A stretch of 64,000 nucleotides of DNA from Megachile rotundata (lineage: Eukaryota > Arthropoda > Insecta > Hymenoptera > Megachilidae): NCBI RefSeq assembly GCF_050947335.1, contig NC_134993.1, forward strand, positions 6,448,001 through 6,512,000, in the 5' to 3' direction. This document shows positions 31,705-41,690 of this stretch, piece after piece. Each line of letters begins with the position of its first letter. Within the stretch, counting starts at the first letter, position 1. The notes beneath the pieces were generated by a model. The model did no database searches and was not told the origin of the DNA. It saw nothing but the letters and a program-made list of their open reading frames with translations. Position numbers and translations under genes: made by a program.

Positions 31705-31880
31705 TACACCGACTTCGAAATGCACTAAAAAGTATAAAATAATTTCTATTTCCTAATGAAGTAATTTCTATTTCTCTGAATCATACAATTACGTCACAGA
31801 TATGAATTAAACCTATTTACTCGTTAGGTAGTATATTAAATACATTTCAACTTTTTCGGAGGCGGCGCAAAATTAAAAAT
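31705..31880 (+). repeat. Inverted-repeat arm 1 (locus 1)
   Basis: Begins tacaccgacttcgaaatgc and ends at gcggcgcaaaattaaaa. The inverse copy is at 32634-32797. The same pair forms a tight palindrome at 51848-52213. Confidence 0.85.
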
Positions 31881-32633
31881 ACCTCAGTAAACGTTGCTGC
31901 CAATAACCAGTTGATTGTGGTATGGCGTATTGGAAATTAATAAATCCCGAGAAAGAATACGAACCATTATAGATATACCTGGTAATATACGTAAATGTAA
32001 TGTCTGCATCTTCATTTCATCAACGTTTCTGATATAAATGAAATTGAATCGACTTCGTTCGTGTGTAGAAGCCATGGATCTAAGAACCTATAAACGGAGC
32101 CCACGAAGCGGGAATTACCAAATTTGCGACAGATGGGCTCTAGCTTTATAGTATATGCGGCGGTCGAGTCTTTCCGTCGCATACTCTATGAATATAGCCC
32201 TTTGCGGACTACCGCCGCATATATGCGTTCTGCGTAAATCATCAAATTGGCCGAAGAACTCATACTTGCGTTTGGCGAAAACAGTTGATTGAGCCGAGAA
32301 ACGCGTACATGTGTTCATGCACGTAAATCTGTGCATGTATATATAATATGTCTAGAATATGACTTGGAATGCTATGAACGAAAACCGCGTTTAGGCAGAA
32401 ATATACGCCGGCAATTTTTAATGACTATCGCGGCAGGAGCTCGGCCCCACGGTTCACTTCGAACCGTCCCGTCCGCAAAGGGCTAGATAGACCATAGTTA
32501 CATTCTATACGCACTAACACCTACTTCGCGGCGTGCTGTCGAATTATATGTATAGAAAAAAAAATAGCTATACAAGCTTTGCCTATGTTCGGCTGTCCAA
32601 AGGTTGACATGTTCAAAAAAATCTTTTAATTTT
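31881..32633. other. 750-bp insert between inverted arms
   Basis: Sits where the related palindrome has a loop of about 20 bases. It has no long ORF. It contains a 16-bp stem hairpin at 32153-32222. Confidence 0.5.
32153..32222. repeat. Hairpin with 12-bp perfect outer stem
   Basis: ATATGCGGCGGT and ACCGCCGCATAT are exact inverse complements. After a 2-nt bulge AGTC/GACT extends the stem, leaving about 38 nt of loop. Confidence 0.7.
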
Positions 32634-32797
32634 GCGCCGCCTCCGAAAAGGTTGAAATGTATTTAATATACCACCTAACGAGTAAATAGGTTTAATTCAT
32701 ATCTGTGACGTAATTGTATGATTCAGAGAAATAGAAATTACTTCATTAGGAAATAGAAATTATTTTATACTTTTTAGTGCATTTCGAAGTCGGTGTA
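32634..32797 (-). repeat. Inverted-repeat arm 2 (locus 1)
   Basis: Inverse of 31705-31880 with few differences, ending cgaagtcggtgta. Confidence 0.85.
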
Positions 32798-32929
32798 TTT
32801 TTGTTCCGAAAATTATTTTATTGAAACTTGTACTTTACTGAGACTAAAATTGCCGCGCATGCGCGCAAAAACCAGTCCAATATCTCATCACTGGCCAGAC
32901 CCATCGAAGGGAGCCGGCCCGTGCCAGAC

Positions 32930-33180
32930 GTCACGAATGTCGCTAGGGAGGAGCGACACCTTACCGGATGTGACTTGAACGCCCAGATGGTCAGCAAGGC
33001 GGAGAAGATCAGGATGCTTGCCCGTAAGTCAACCAACCTGAAAGGCACATACGTCCGGAAGTTCAGGGATATCCATCGTAATAGAGGCCTACGCCACGGA
33101 GATGGGGAAGAGGCAACTGAACCCTCCATACGTGGAAGAGGAGACGCGCGAACTGCGCAAGGTCCTCCGTGTTGAGATGG
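32930..33180 (+). pseudogene. LINE ORF1-like fragment
   Basis: Reads KAEKIRMLARKSTNLKGTY and then, after a frameshift near 33070, a charged helical segment with repeated E, K and R up to VEMEKISEHC. The KSTNLKGTYV style resembles ORF1 of R1/I-type LINEs of hymenopterans. Not enough remains to be certain. Confidence 0.45.
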
Positions 33181-33390
33181 AGAAGATCTCAGAGCACTGC
33201 AGTGGAGGCTAGAGCAAGCGCGGACCGAGTTGGGACGGAGCCCCACCCCACTGTGCCCCCTCCCACATTTTTAATGTTTCTTTTTGTTTATTTTATAGTT
33301 CATTGTTACTTTCTGTTTTTTATACTTATCATAATTGTGTTACAAATAAAATTATTATAAATTACCTAAAAAATCCTGTTTTAATTAGAC

Positions 33391-33474
33391 GAGTCACCCG
33401 TTTACGAGTGACGAGGCCCCTGTGGAAGCATAGCCGTCACCCATATCTGGGTGACGTAGCGTTCAACGTGTTAA
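33391..33474 (-). repeat. TTAA-bounded end with two palindromes (family 2)
   Basis: Read inward on the minus strand: TTAA (33471-33474), 14 bp beginning CACGTTGAACG, a 22-bp palindrome CGTCACCCAGATATGGGTGACG (centre 33445), and an imperfect palindrome 43 bp further (centre 33402). The other end and any transposase are missing. Confidence 0.6.
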
Positions 33475-33576
33475 AGTATGTTGGAAAGTTTATTTTTCGT
33501 GATTCAAACCCCATTCTCGTAACAAGGGCCTAGGTACAGTAACAAAGGTTCGCTCGACTCCAACGGTATAGTCCAG

Positions 33577-33946
33577 GATGTTACAGTTAAGACAGCAACT
33601 GGCATACTCGATCGGAGTACGACGAAACTCACATCACCGAAGACATCTCTGGCGAACTTGGTCACACTCTGAATTACTAATAATCTCACCACGTCAACAA
33701 CCATTAGTCATCGGCCACTACTTTCAAGTAACATTGTCAATAGTCAGTCATAAGCGAACTCACGAAACCAAAAAGTTCCCTCTACAAAACTTCTATCTAT
33801 ATATAAGGGCCCGTGGACTACGAATAAAGATCATTCCAAAGTAAAAGTTTAGGTACATAAAACCTCTGACCGAATCTCCTGTCTACGAACTTAGTTTCGC
33901 GGATGGAATACCTTCTCGTTAAAAATCGTGTTCGGTCCTCGTCACA
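33577..33946 (+). repeat. LTR-like segment
   Basis: Starts TGTTACAGTTAAG and contains a TATA region (ctatatataaggg near 33797) and AATAAAG about 30 bp later, ending near cgtcaca followed by tggcaacg, which could be a primer site. These are the parts of an LTR in correct order, but no second copy is in the window. Confidence 0.5.
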
Positions 33947-34045
33947 GTGGCAACGTCGGCCCAGCATCCGCAGACAGAGCTGGACTGTCATAGTTACACT
34001 ACTTTGGAAGACATTCGTTTATTATGATATTCACATATACATATA

Positions 34046-34600
34046 CAAGGTGCGATCATTAAGTTCCGCGACTGGTCCTGTACATGCAAATAAAGTCACC
34101 TGTTTCAAATTTGGCTACTATCCCCATCAAAGTACACCCCTTGGGCAGCTATACACCGATCCCAGCACCTCTGTCATTTTTGGAAAGCTTCCTACAAGTC
34201 TTCTTGTCGAAGCGTATCAAGCACCTGCTGCGATTCACGTTGAATCTCGTCCACCGTATCAAATCGGCGATCCTTGAGCTTTAATTTGATTTTGAGAAAC
34301 AAAAAGAAATCACAGGGTTCCAAATATGGTGAATACGGAGATTGAGGAAGAACGACCATGTTCCAATTTTTTTTTTGTATCCCTTTGTTCCAATTTAGAG
34401 TCCATCGTGATTTCGCAAAGGAGAGCGTGCGTATGCTACTATAAACTTGTATAAACACAGGATTCAATGAAGATATCGCTTCCAAACTTCGTGTCATATG
34501 TCTCGAAAATTGTTATTCATATGTCCTGCGAGCGCAAGTCAATCGTGTGATCCGTTTGGTCAGAGCAGACACAATCCCGGAACTTAATGATCGCACCTCG
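34046..34600 (-). mobile_element. Internally deleted mariner
   Basis: 555 bp with inverted ends CAAGGTGCGATCATTAAGTT and CGAGGTGCGATCATTAAGTT and TA on both sides. Contains only the C-terminal part of a transposase on the minus strand. Confidence 0.88.
34135..34420 (-). pseudogene. Mariner transposase C-terminal remnant
   Basis: Reads LPQSPYSPYLEPCDFFLF and then KLKDRRFDTVDEIQRESQQVL up to the C terminus, the third catalytic block (PYSPDLAPCDF type). The usual second D of this block is Y here. The N-terminal two thirds is deleted. Confidence 0.85.
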
Positions 34601-34602
34601 TA

Positions 34603-34966
34603 TCTATATTTCACGTTTACTTTTTTTGTACATAAACATATTTACTCTTAGCATAGACATAAGGACACTTAACACACTTAGCACATTTAAGAGTTGATCG
34701 GCAGCTTCTCAACGGGAGGAAGATATTTTGCAGCATAAATCAGTTTCTTTTTTTTTAACAGCATCTTTGGAAAACAAAACAAGAGATTTACAATAGAGTT
34801 CGCTACGGTCACGAAAGCAGCTAGCAATTTATGCACAGAAATAACATTTGGCCTGCACATTGCTAGCACGTTTATGACATGCTAGTACCAGGGCTGTTTT
34901 TGATAGTCATTTTATATTTTTAAATTTACGATTTGTATCTCCAAGTTCCTTCGACGATCTCAATAG
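34603..34966. other. Unassigned interval
   Basis: AT-rich with no supported gene. Confidence 0.4.
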
Positions 34967-35070
34967 TTAATACTATGCCGTCCAGCGGCACTACAGTAGT
35001 GTCATGCGGGAAATAGCGGCCAATGGCCGGCGACACCACAGTGATGTCATGCGCGAAATAACGGTCAACT
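34967..35070 (+). repeat. TTAA-bounded palindrome pair (family 4)
   Basis: TTAA at 34967-34970, then 18 bp, then the perfect palindrome CACTACAGTAGTG (centre 34995) and the one-mismatch palindrome CACCACAGTGATG (centre 35040), 45 bp apart. The units around them repeat (gtcatgcgSgaaataRcgg). Same layout as three other sites in the window. Confidence 0.55.
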
Positions 35071-35124
35071 AATACTTATTTCCGAAACGAATAAACGAAA
35101 ACGAAGAATCTGCCATGTATGTTC

Positions 35125-35712
35125 TGTTGAGTCGAATCCCCAAAAAAAAGGGGGAACACGTAGCCCGATATTGCGTCGCATAAACAGGCGCGTGTTGTTG
35201 ATCGAGAACACATGCGTTTCGGATGGTCACGTCTATAGTGAAACGAGCCGATAAGGGCAGATTAGATCATGGACACTGAATCCTCCCGTGATTCAGTTCC
35301 ATGAGTAATCCGGCAAACCCTGGACTCTGGAGTCATCCCTGCAACTAAGAAGTCATTCCTATGACTCAGGACGGCCCTTGGAGCTGGTATAAGGAAGGGG
35401 GCTCTTCTTCCACTATATATATATAAGGCCCCGCATTCTTGCGCAACACAACATAATAATAAAGGCTTTCGAGCGTACGCGTTTGTTCCTTTTTCTTTAA
35501 ACTCTTTCGGCGTGACAATAGCTTGAATCCGGTTTATACCGGATAATTCGAGACACGACAGGTTCGAACTTGACCGTTACGATTCGCGAATCGACAGGCT
35601 CGTTCGGAATCGTTTTGGTTCGGGGACCTTCGTGACCGTTAGGGCTACTCTACTGAGGCGCGGGGTGGTCACGCGGAAAAAGAAGCCGGTACGGCACGCG
35701 CCGGAGAAGGTA
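35125..35712 (+). repeat. BEL/Pao-family LTR
   Basis: Starts TGTTGAGTCGAATCCCC and has a TATA region (atatatataaggcccc near 35415) and aataataaagg about 35 bp later. It matches the 3' LTR of the BEL/Pao element at 63336-63605 at both ends; that copy lacks about 320 bp of the middle. No BEL coding sequence adjoins, so it may be a solo LTR. The exact right end is uncertain. Confidence 0.7.
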
Positions 35713-37177
35713 GTTGCTCTTAGGCAATCGAAACGTTAATAGCTCTCTAAAGCTCGCTAACACGTATCGTCGTCCGTAACGGATTAGTTTGTCTCAAGTG
35801 CGATTATCATTTAGTACACATTGCGCTCTACGATTAACGGATCAGTCGCACCCTTTCACGCGTCAATTAAAGTTTAGTATCATTTATCGAAAATAAAGAG
35901 TGTCGAGTCACGGGAAACGCGCGGGAATTCCCGACGCGACGTCATAGCGTCTCGCCGTCTCTCTCGAACCTTCGCGAAGGTCTCGCGCGGTCTTGTCAAC
36001 AGCACGTTGTCTTTCGGCACGTAAAATTCCCTTTTCTAAGCAAGCCCCGCGCAGCAACTTATTATTACAGCCCAGCGCCTCTTTTAAACACTCAATGTTT
36101 AAATAGACATATAAAGCTTTAATTTCGCAAATACCATAGTGTCCGAATATTAAATCGAGTAACTGTATATGTATTTATATATTCGCTAAAGAAATTGTTA
36201 ATTATAACCTTCTTTTTCATCATTATTTGAATAAACCTAATTAACGAAAGGTATTAACCTGTAGATTTCACCACGATCCCACATTCACAAAAGCCGCTCT
36301 TTGCCTCGTAAGTGCTGTAAACACCTGAACTTAGTCCCAGGAAACGTTATACCATAAAGTCATAAAAATCTTTACAGTCTATACAATTTTACGCAGTGCA
36401 AACAATTTCACATCATCTTAATTCAATAATCCGGAACATTTTACATTTCACAAATAATCTTGTACTTTTAGTTTAAGTGTTTAAACATTAAATTGTTATT
36501 TTAAAATTATTCAATGTCAACGATTCAGTAAGAACCAACCCACTCTATCACCGTAAAATGCTATAAAGTCACGCTTTCGAAATTTTTTTAATTTTTGTTC
36601 GTGCGCATAACATGTAGTACTCACATCAGTAAATTCATGTGTCAACGATTTTATTATACGTATAGGGTGGGGCATTTATATTGACGCGGATATATTCTTT
36701 AACATATTCGCAACGGGGCCTGTATTTAGTGGTCCTGCCGTGGGACGGCGCTGTTGTTCGCACTTTCTCCTACCTGGCGGCGTTGATTTGAAATTAATGT
36801 GCTACGTGTTTCCACATTGTCCATCTTTTGACATAAAACGATCAAAAGCTTTTGTTTCTATCGGAACTATACCCCATTGTTAGTAATCCACACAGCATGA
36901 TAAAATTAATATTTTGCTATAATAATTTATGTAATATTTATGTTCTAAGGTAATGTTCTATACGTAAAGGAACGCTTCCTTTAATTTAAATTTGGCGCGC
37001 TATGCATGCTCCACGCGCCACTCTGTTATGACTTCCATATGTCATACCAACACGATATTGATGAGAAGATCGATTATCGAGAGGGAACGAGATAGAGAGA
37101 GAGACGGATAGTAACCAGCAGTAGAAGAAGCACATGTAAAATTTCGTCTCGAGATAGACGGAACTCCTGTTTTGAAG
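35713..37177. other. Unassigned non-coding DNA
   Basis: GC-richer to about 36080, then AT-rich. Another AATAAAG lies near 35892. No repeat pair or coding region found. Confidence 0.4.
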
Positions 37178-37441
37178 ATGGATTCTCAATCTACTGAAAA
37201 ACCAATGGATTCTGGATCTGACGTGAAAACGTCAGTATCTGTCAAGAAGAAACGCCCTGACCGCGCCTCGCGTAAAAGAACGACTGAAGCGTTCCGCGAA
37301 AGGGTCGGAGTTAAACAGCAACAAGAACGTCGACAGAAAATTTTTCGAAAATATGACTTGTTGAACGCTGATGCGCTTGAGCTCGAGAGGACACTTACCA
37401 ACATGTCCCTCACCATGTGCAATCGTATGCGGTCCTTTTGA
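37178..37441 (+). CDS. Unrecognised basic protein (87 aa) or first coding exon
   Basis: An ATG-started frame with a hydrophilic N terminus, a basic block VKKKRPDRASRKR resembling a nuclear localisation signal, and a QQQERRQK segment predicted helical from its composition. No known domain recognised. Downstream sequence contains a strong 3' splice-like signal (37561-37590), so it might be an exon of a spliced gene. It could also be chance. Confidence 0.35.
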   Translation: MDSQSTEKPMDSGSDVKTSVSVKKKRPDRASRKRTTEAFRERVGVKQQQERRQKIFRKYDLLNADALELERTLTNMSLTMCNRMRSF

Positions 37442-38533
37442 CCGTGTCCACATGGGGAGTCAGGTTCGCCGCTACTATTGAATACTCCAGGATGAGGACT
37501 ACCTGGAACCTTCGGGCAATAGTAGAAATATGTACTATTCATCAGTACTACCGCGTCTGCTTGTATCTTTTCTTTTTCTTTTTGTTTTAGGAAGACAGAA
37601 ATCCAATTACGGACACCTGGGAAGATAGCCCAGGTAATGTGGAAAGACTCACGCTTCCGACGCCCCTAGAAGAGGGACGGTTTCGGCGCATACTCACTAA
37701 AACTGTCTCCCGCCCCCGCCACAAGGGCGGAGGGTGGCGGCAACCCGTCAGGCTTCCCTACCGGTTAGGCATAGTCCACCTGCGCTAGACCATCGCTCGC
37801 TGTTGTGGAAGAAAGACTACCCCCCACCCCCACCTCCCACCCCTCGCGTATGTGTTCCATGTGTGGAGAATGGATGCTCTCAACCAAAGGGTCTTGGCCC
37901 GAGGGGCTACGTCAAGATCTAAGGGGAGGTTCCCGGGAAAAAATGCGCTGACCTCCAGCTTGTCTTGTAACGCCCCCTCAGCACCGCCTCCAGGTGGGCT
38001 CAAACATACGGCAAAAAACCGCGACCTCTCCCCACCATTTCGCACCTAAGTATCATAGCACGCTGTCTATTTTCTATACTTGATTCTGATTTCGTCGCAA
38101 TTATCTGATTTTGTTTGTTTTGTTTTCAAATTTCAAAATCCCCCCCCCCCCCCCCCCCCCTCTTGAGCAAGGAAAGTTTACCTTCTAGCTAGATCCTGTC
38201 ACCTCTATGTATCCTATGCTATTCTCAGTTACATGAGTTTCAACTCATAAAAATTCGTGAAATTTCTGTTCCCACTAGGTTTGTTTCCCTTACCGCACAT
38301 TCGCCGTTAATATTCCGCTTTGCCGTCGCTTCGTACTTTAAATTTCCACGCACCGCTTTCCATCGCGTTCTCGCGCTGTTTCCCCTTCCCTTGCGCCCTT
38401 TTAACCCTTTGCGTTATCGCCGCTTACCGATTTTCCCCGCATTTCCTATTACGCCCCAGTCTTCTTCCACAACGCTACATGGGCCCATTGCTCTCGGTAA
38501 AAATTTCTCCTTCCTCTCTCCTGTCGATTCCAC
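37442..38533. other. Interval with splice-like sites and a C21 run
   Basis: Contains a polypyrimidine tract ending in TTTTAG at 37590, a short purine-rich segment and CAG|GTAATG near 37633, the look of a 43-nt exon. A run of 21 C lies at 38140-38160. No recognisable protein. Confidence 0.4.
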
Positions 38534-39010
38534 TCGGTCCCCGTTGTCGCCCCCTAATGGTGCCATGACCGGGCTGACGACTGGGTTCCTTGCTGAAACA
38601 ACAGTTGATCGGAAGGGTGCTCGGTTTGATTTCATCACTCTCCCTTCTCTCCCCCGCTTCGTCGGTCCCCGTTTTGTGCCCCCTAATGGTGCTATGACCA
38701 AGCTGACACCGGTTTCCTCCTTTGCAAGTTTGAGTCGTTCGATCGATCGTGTCTTATGTTTTCTCCTTCTTCTCTCTCGCCGATCTCCCTCGGTCCCCAT
38801 TGTCGCCCCCTAATGGTGCCATGACCAGGCTGACGACTGGGTCCCTAGTTGAATCAACAGTTGATCAGAAGGGTCCTCTGCTCAATTTGACCTCTCTCCC
38901 TCCTTTCCCCCGCTCCGTCGGTCCCCGTTTTGTGCCCCCTAATGGTGCTATGACCAGGCTGACACCGGTTTCCTCTCTTGCAGGTTTGAGTCGTTTGATC
39001 GGTCGTGTCT
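38534..39010 (+). repeat. Four tandem monomers of about 128 bp
   Basis: cggtcccc-type monomer starts at 38534, 38663, 38791 and 38919. Odd and even monomers are more alike (first with third, second with fourth), giving a 257-bp higher-order unit. All contain CCCCCTAATGGTGCYATGACC. The last one ends in a pyrimidine tract plus CAG at 38983, a possible 3' splice site just before the next ORF. Confidence 0.85.
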
Positions 39011-39050
39011 ATGTTTGTTCCTCCGTGAAATCAGGACACTGATAACGTTG

Positions 39051-39815
39051 ATGTCAGACATCGCCTTGAATGCAACTACTAGACAAGCGATGAGGATGTT
39101 CCCACCACAAGCAGCTTTCAGTTATATATTCACCAACAAATCCCACAGAGTAGGGAATAGTGTTTACAATACTATAGATCTATACGGCAATTTCAACTTC
39201 TCAGGGCATGGTGCTTTTGCTTTTTACAAGGTCTTTATGAGTACGAAGTGGAAATTGAATTTAAATGGCGCTACTGACAGTCAGGCAAAACAAGTATGTT
39301 ATCACTCTATGTTTGGAACCTACAAGGAAGATTTAGGAATTCTATCGCAAATAACTAATCAAGCAACATGGGATACAAGAGAAGAATTAGATCGCATTTT
39401 CCAAAAGGCAAATACTACTGGCACCTCAATCACATTTGAGCCGGTCAAACAGAAATTTTATTCTAAGATGTCTCAGGCAAATCAGACTGCACTGTTAACA
39501 TCATCATATAGTCAGCTCTCATCTATACCCTGCTTCAGTGGCAAAACTAAAAGGAAATTTTCCGACGCATTCTTTGATCACTTAATGAGTGAGAAAAGCA
39601 AAGCTAGTGGTGGTAGGTCCTTGCAATCCTTGATGAGTAGCTACACAACCCTCCGTGATGAGCTGCGCAAACTATTGGAGAAGAATCAAGGAACGTTGGA
39701 TGCAGGAACTACTGGATGGAGGCGTATAGAGGACGTTACACCCACTCTGGAGGGACAAGAAGACACTGACATGGTCATACAAGCCACTGGAAGATTCTTT
39801 TTGGGAAGGTCTTAA
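39051..39815 (+). CDS. Unrecognised protein, 254 aa
   Basis: A clean ATG-started frame at 39051 (MSDIALNATTRQ...), uninterrupted for 254 codons, stop at 39813. Mixed composition with aromatic-rich middle (YGNFNFSGHGAFAFYKVF) and a helical, charged C-terminal third. There is no signal peptide, zinc motif or TE enzyme motif I can see. A polyadenylation-type AATAAA follows near 39881. It lies directly downstream of the 128-bp repeat. It could be a captured viral structural gene, an unknown TE protein or a host exon; I have no firm evidence for any. Confidence 0.55.
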   Translation: MSDIALNATTRQAMRMFPPQAAFSYIFTNKSHRVGNSVYNTIDLYGNFNFSGHGAFAFYKVFMSTKWKLNLNGATDSQAKQVCYHSMFGTYKEDLGILSQITNQATWDTREELDRIFQKANTTGTSITFEPVKQKFYSKMSQANQTALLTSSYSQLSSIPCFSGKTKRKFSDAFFDHLMSEKSKASGGRSLQSLMSSYTTLRDELRKLLEKNQGTLDAGTTGWRRIEDVTPTLEGQEDTDMVIQATGRFFLGRS

Positions 39816-39990
39816 TTTTTTTGAACATGTAATTTCTGATCGTTCGTTCAATCAATATCCCCTTTGTATTCAATCAAAATAAATATAGGTTTTATAGATT
39901 AAGGTTTATCTAAAAGGGTCTTGTTTTTAATTCGTCTGCTTGTATCTGGCCTTTTACAAGGTGTACGAGTCCCGCTTCATTCAGAGTGAG

Positions 39991-40779
39991 ATGCAGTCGT
40001 ACCCGTTGCGGAATTTAATGTTCTTTAGCGAGGAGGTACGTCAAATTGTGGCTGGTGTTTCGCAGGTGCCGGTAGCCATCTCCTCAGTTCTTGGCGCTAT
40101 TGTTAAGATAGAAGGATCTACTATATGGCATGTTTTCTTGCCGGACGCAGACGTTGAAGATCCCATACATGCTGCGCTACATATCATGCCTTCTAATATT
40201 CGTGATATTCTTGAGCGTGTGAACGCTGGTGATACTCCTTTAGCATATCGTCAACAAATCCGGCAAATGTGCGCCATCCCGGGTGTGCATTGGAGCGGAG
40301 AATCCCGCATTTTAAATGTGGACTCCGTATGGCCGGTGGACTACTCGACCGATCATCTTTGCGAGGACGTTCATTGTTTTATGAACCTTTTGACTCGCGT
40401 GTCTGGTCGATTGCCGAAGAGCTTCTTGGCTAGTTTACCGCCAGGTGGATCTGCCGCCAAGTCGGGTTTAGTTTCAATGGACCCTGTCGGTATGTGCGTT
40501 ACCTCTCGCTTTTTAACAGTGATGGAGGCTCGCACTACTTTGAGGAAGAGGAAGGGCCCAGATGGCCAAGTTACTGACGTCGCTTGTGCGGTTTCTGCCG
40601 CTTCCGAGTTCCTTGGTGCTGATGTCGTCGGTGGTTCGACCGTTGTTGAGGTTTGGTCGCCTGACCATGACATTGGTGCTCTCGAGTTAACTGTCGGTGC
40701 CGCCGCTCTTGTTGGGGAGTATCACGTGACTAATTCGGTTGCTCGACTCCAAATCAATCGGAAGAAAGGGGGTAATTAG
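39991..40779 (+). CDS. Unrecognised protein, about 262 aa
   Basis: The first ATG in the open frame is at 39991; the frame is open from 39931. The protein has hydrophobic patches (VAISSVLGAIVKI, GALELTVGAAALVG), a conserved-looking centre (GVHWSGESRILNVDSVWPVDY) and a basic C-terminal tail (RLQINRKKGGN). Sequence just before the ATG encodes AFYKV, as does the neighbouring ORF at 39.23 kb, perhaps by chance. No domain recognised. Same strand and similar size to the ORF 175 bp upstream, so the two may belong to one unit. Confidence 0.55.
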   Translation: MQSYPLRNLMFFSEEVRQIVAGVSQVPVAISSVLGAIVKIEGSTIWHVFLPDADVEDPIHAALHIMPSNIRDILERVNAGDTPLAYRQQIRQMCAIPGVHWSGESRILNVDSVWPVDYSTDHLCEDVHCFMNLLTRVSGRLPKSFLASLPPGGSAAKSGLVSMDPVGMCVTSRFLTVMEARTTLRKRKGPDGQVTDVACAVSAASEFLGADVVGGSTVVEVWSPDHDIGALELTVGAAALVGEYHVTNSVARLQINRKKGGN

Positions 40780-40809
40780 AAAAGGGACAGTGAATTGACT
40801 TATAATTGT

Positions 40810-40833
40810 CGTTTCTCTGTTTTTCAGGTAAGT
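40810..40833 (+). promoter_or_regulatory. Combined 3'/5' splice-like site
   Basis: A pyrimidine tract followed by TTTTTCAG|GTAAGTTT, with the acceptor and donor sharing one point (40827/40828). The same acceptor string ctctgtttttcag recurs at 40882-40894 without a donor. Confidence 0.45.
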
Positions 40834-41039
40834 TTACTGTAAATAATTGTAAATAGCAATGTATGTAGCGAATAAAATGTCCTCTGTTTTTCAGTTACAC
40901 AAATTCAAAGTAGTCATTCATCACCTCTCTATATCTGAGATAAAGACGTCTTATAAAACGACAATCAGTCTACGAATACACAATGGAAAAATTGCGATTT
41001 AAATTCGTTGTAGCAGCGTCGGATAAAGACCCGAAGTCG

Positions 41040-41690
41040 AATATATTATACATAACCCAATTACAACAGAGGAAGGAGAGAAGTACGAACTACCCGAAGA
41101 GTACAGAAACATAGCTCACCACAGTGAACTGAGAAAAACAGATCTATACAATAAAGTAAAGGCTAATGTCAGGAGACATGATAGAAGAATAGGGTGGGTA
41201 CAACAAACAGAGGAACTAAAATCTGATTATTATTATTATTAGATGTGAAAATAAGATTATTATTGCATGTGAATAAAAAGATGAATCCAGCATCATTAGT
41301 GGTTATTATAATTGCAGGAATTTCAGACTTTATAGCAGACAAAATAGATCAAGACGAGGTTAAAGATTCATCTAGTTTATTTAATGAAATAAGGAAATAT
41401 GAGAGTCTAATTAATAAAAAAACCCCTATAGATTACAAGCTGGAAAATAAAAAGAAGATTTTTTAAAAGAAACCATGTACTACATACGAGACTTTAGGAA
41501 AAGGAGCAAGATATCATCCTGAAGAAAAATGCTGGTTCAAGGAACATGAAAAGAGCAAAAACATATCTGGAATTATAGGAAATACGTCAGTGCTAGAGGT
41601 GGAATTAAACAACCAAGAAAAAAACTTGTAATCACGCCATTAATAAAAATAAGAATGTTACTAGATGAAAATGATCGCGAACGTGTTAAC
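41040..41690 (+). pseudogene. Gypsy-type Gag remnant
   Basis: Frames read EGEKYELPEEYRNIAHHSE and later, after frame changes, a zinc-knuckle-like stretch ending GKGARYHPEEKCWFKEHEK near 41555, then EVELN- and KIRMLLDEN-like pieces that resemble the start of a protease. Assigned to LTR-retrotransposon Gag by style, not by a clean domain. Stops and shifts make it non-functional. Confidence 0.5.

Noticed and set aside
36986..37542. Minus-strand frames over the 37-kb ORF
   Set aside because: Antisense to the better plus-strand ATG frame and without motifs.
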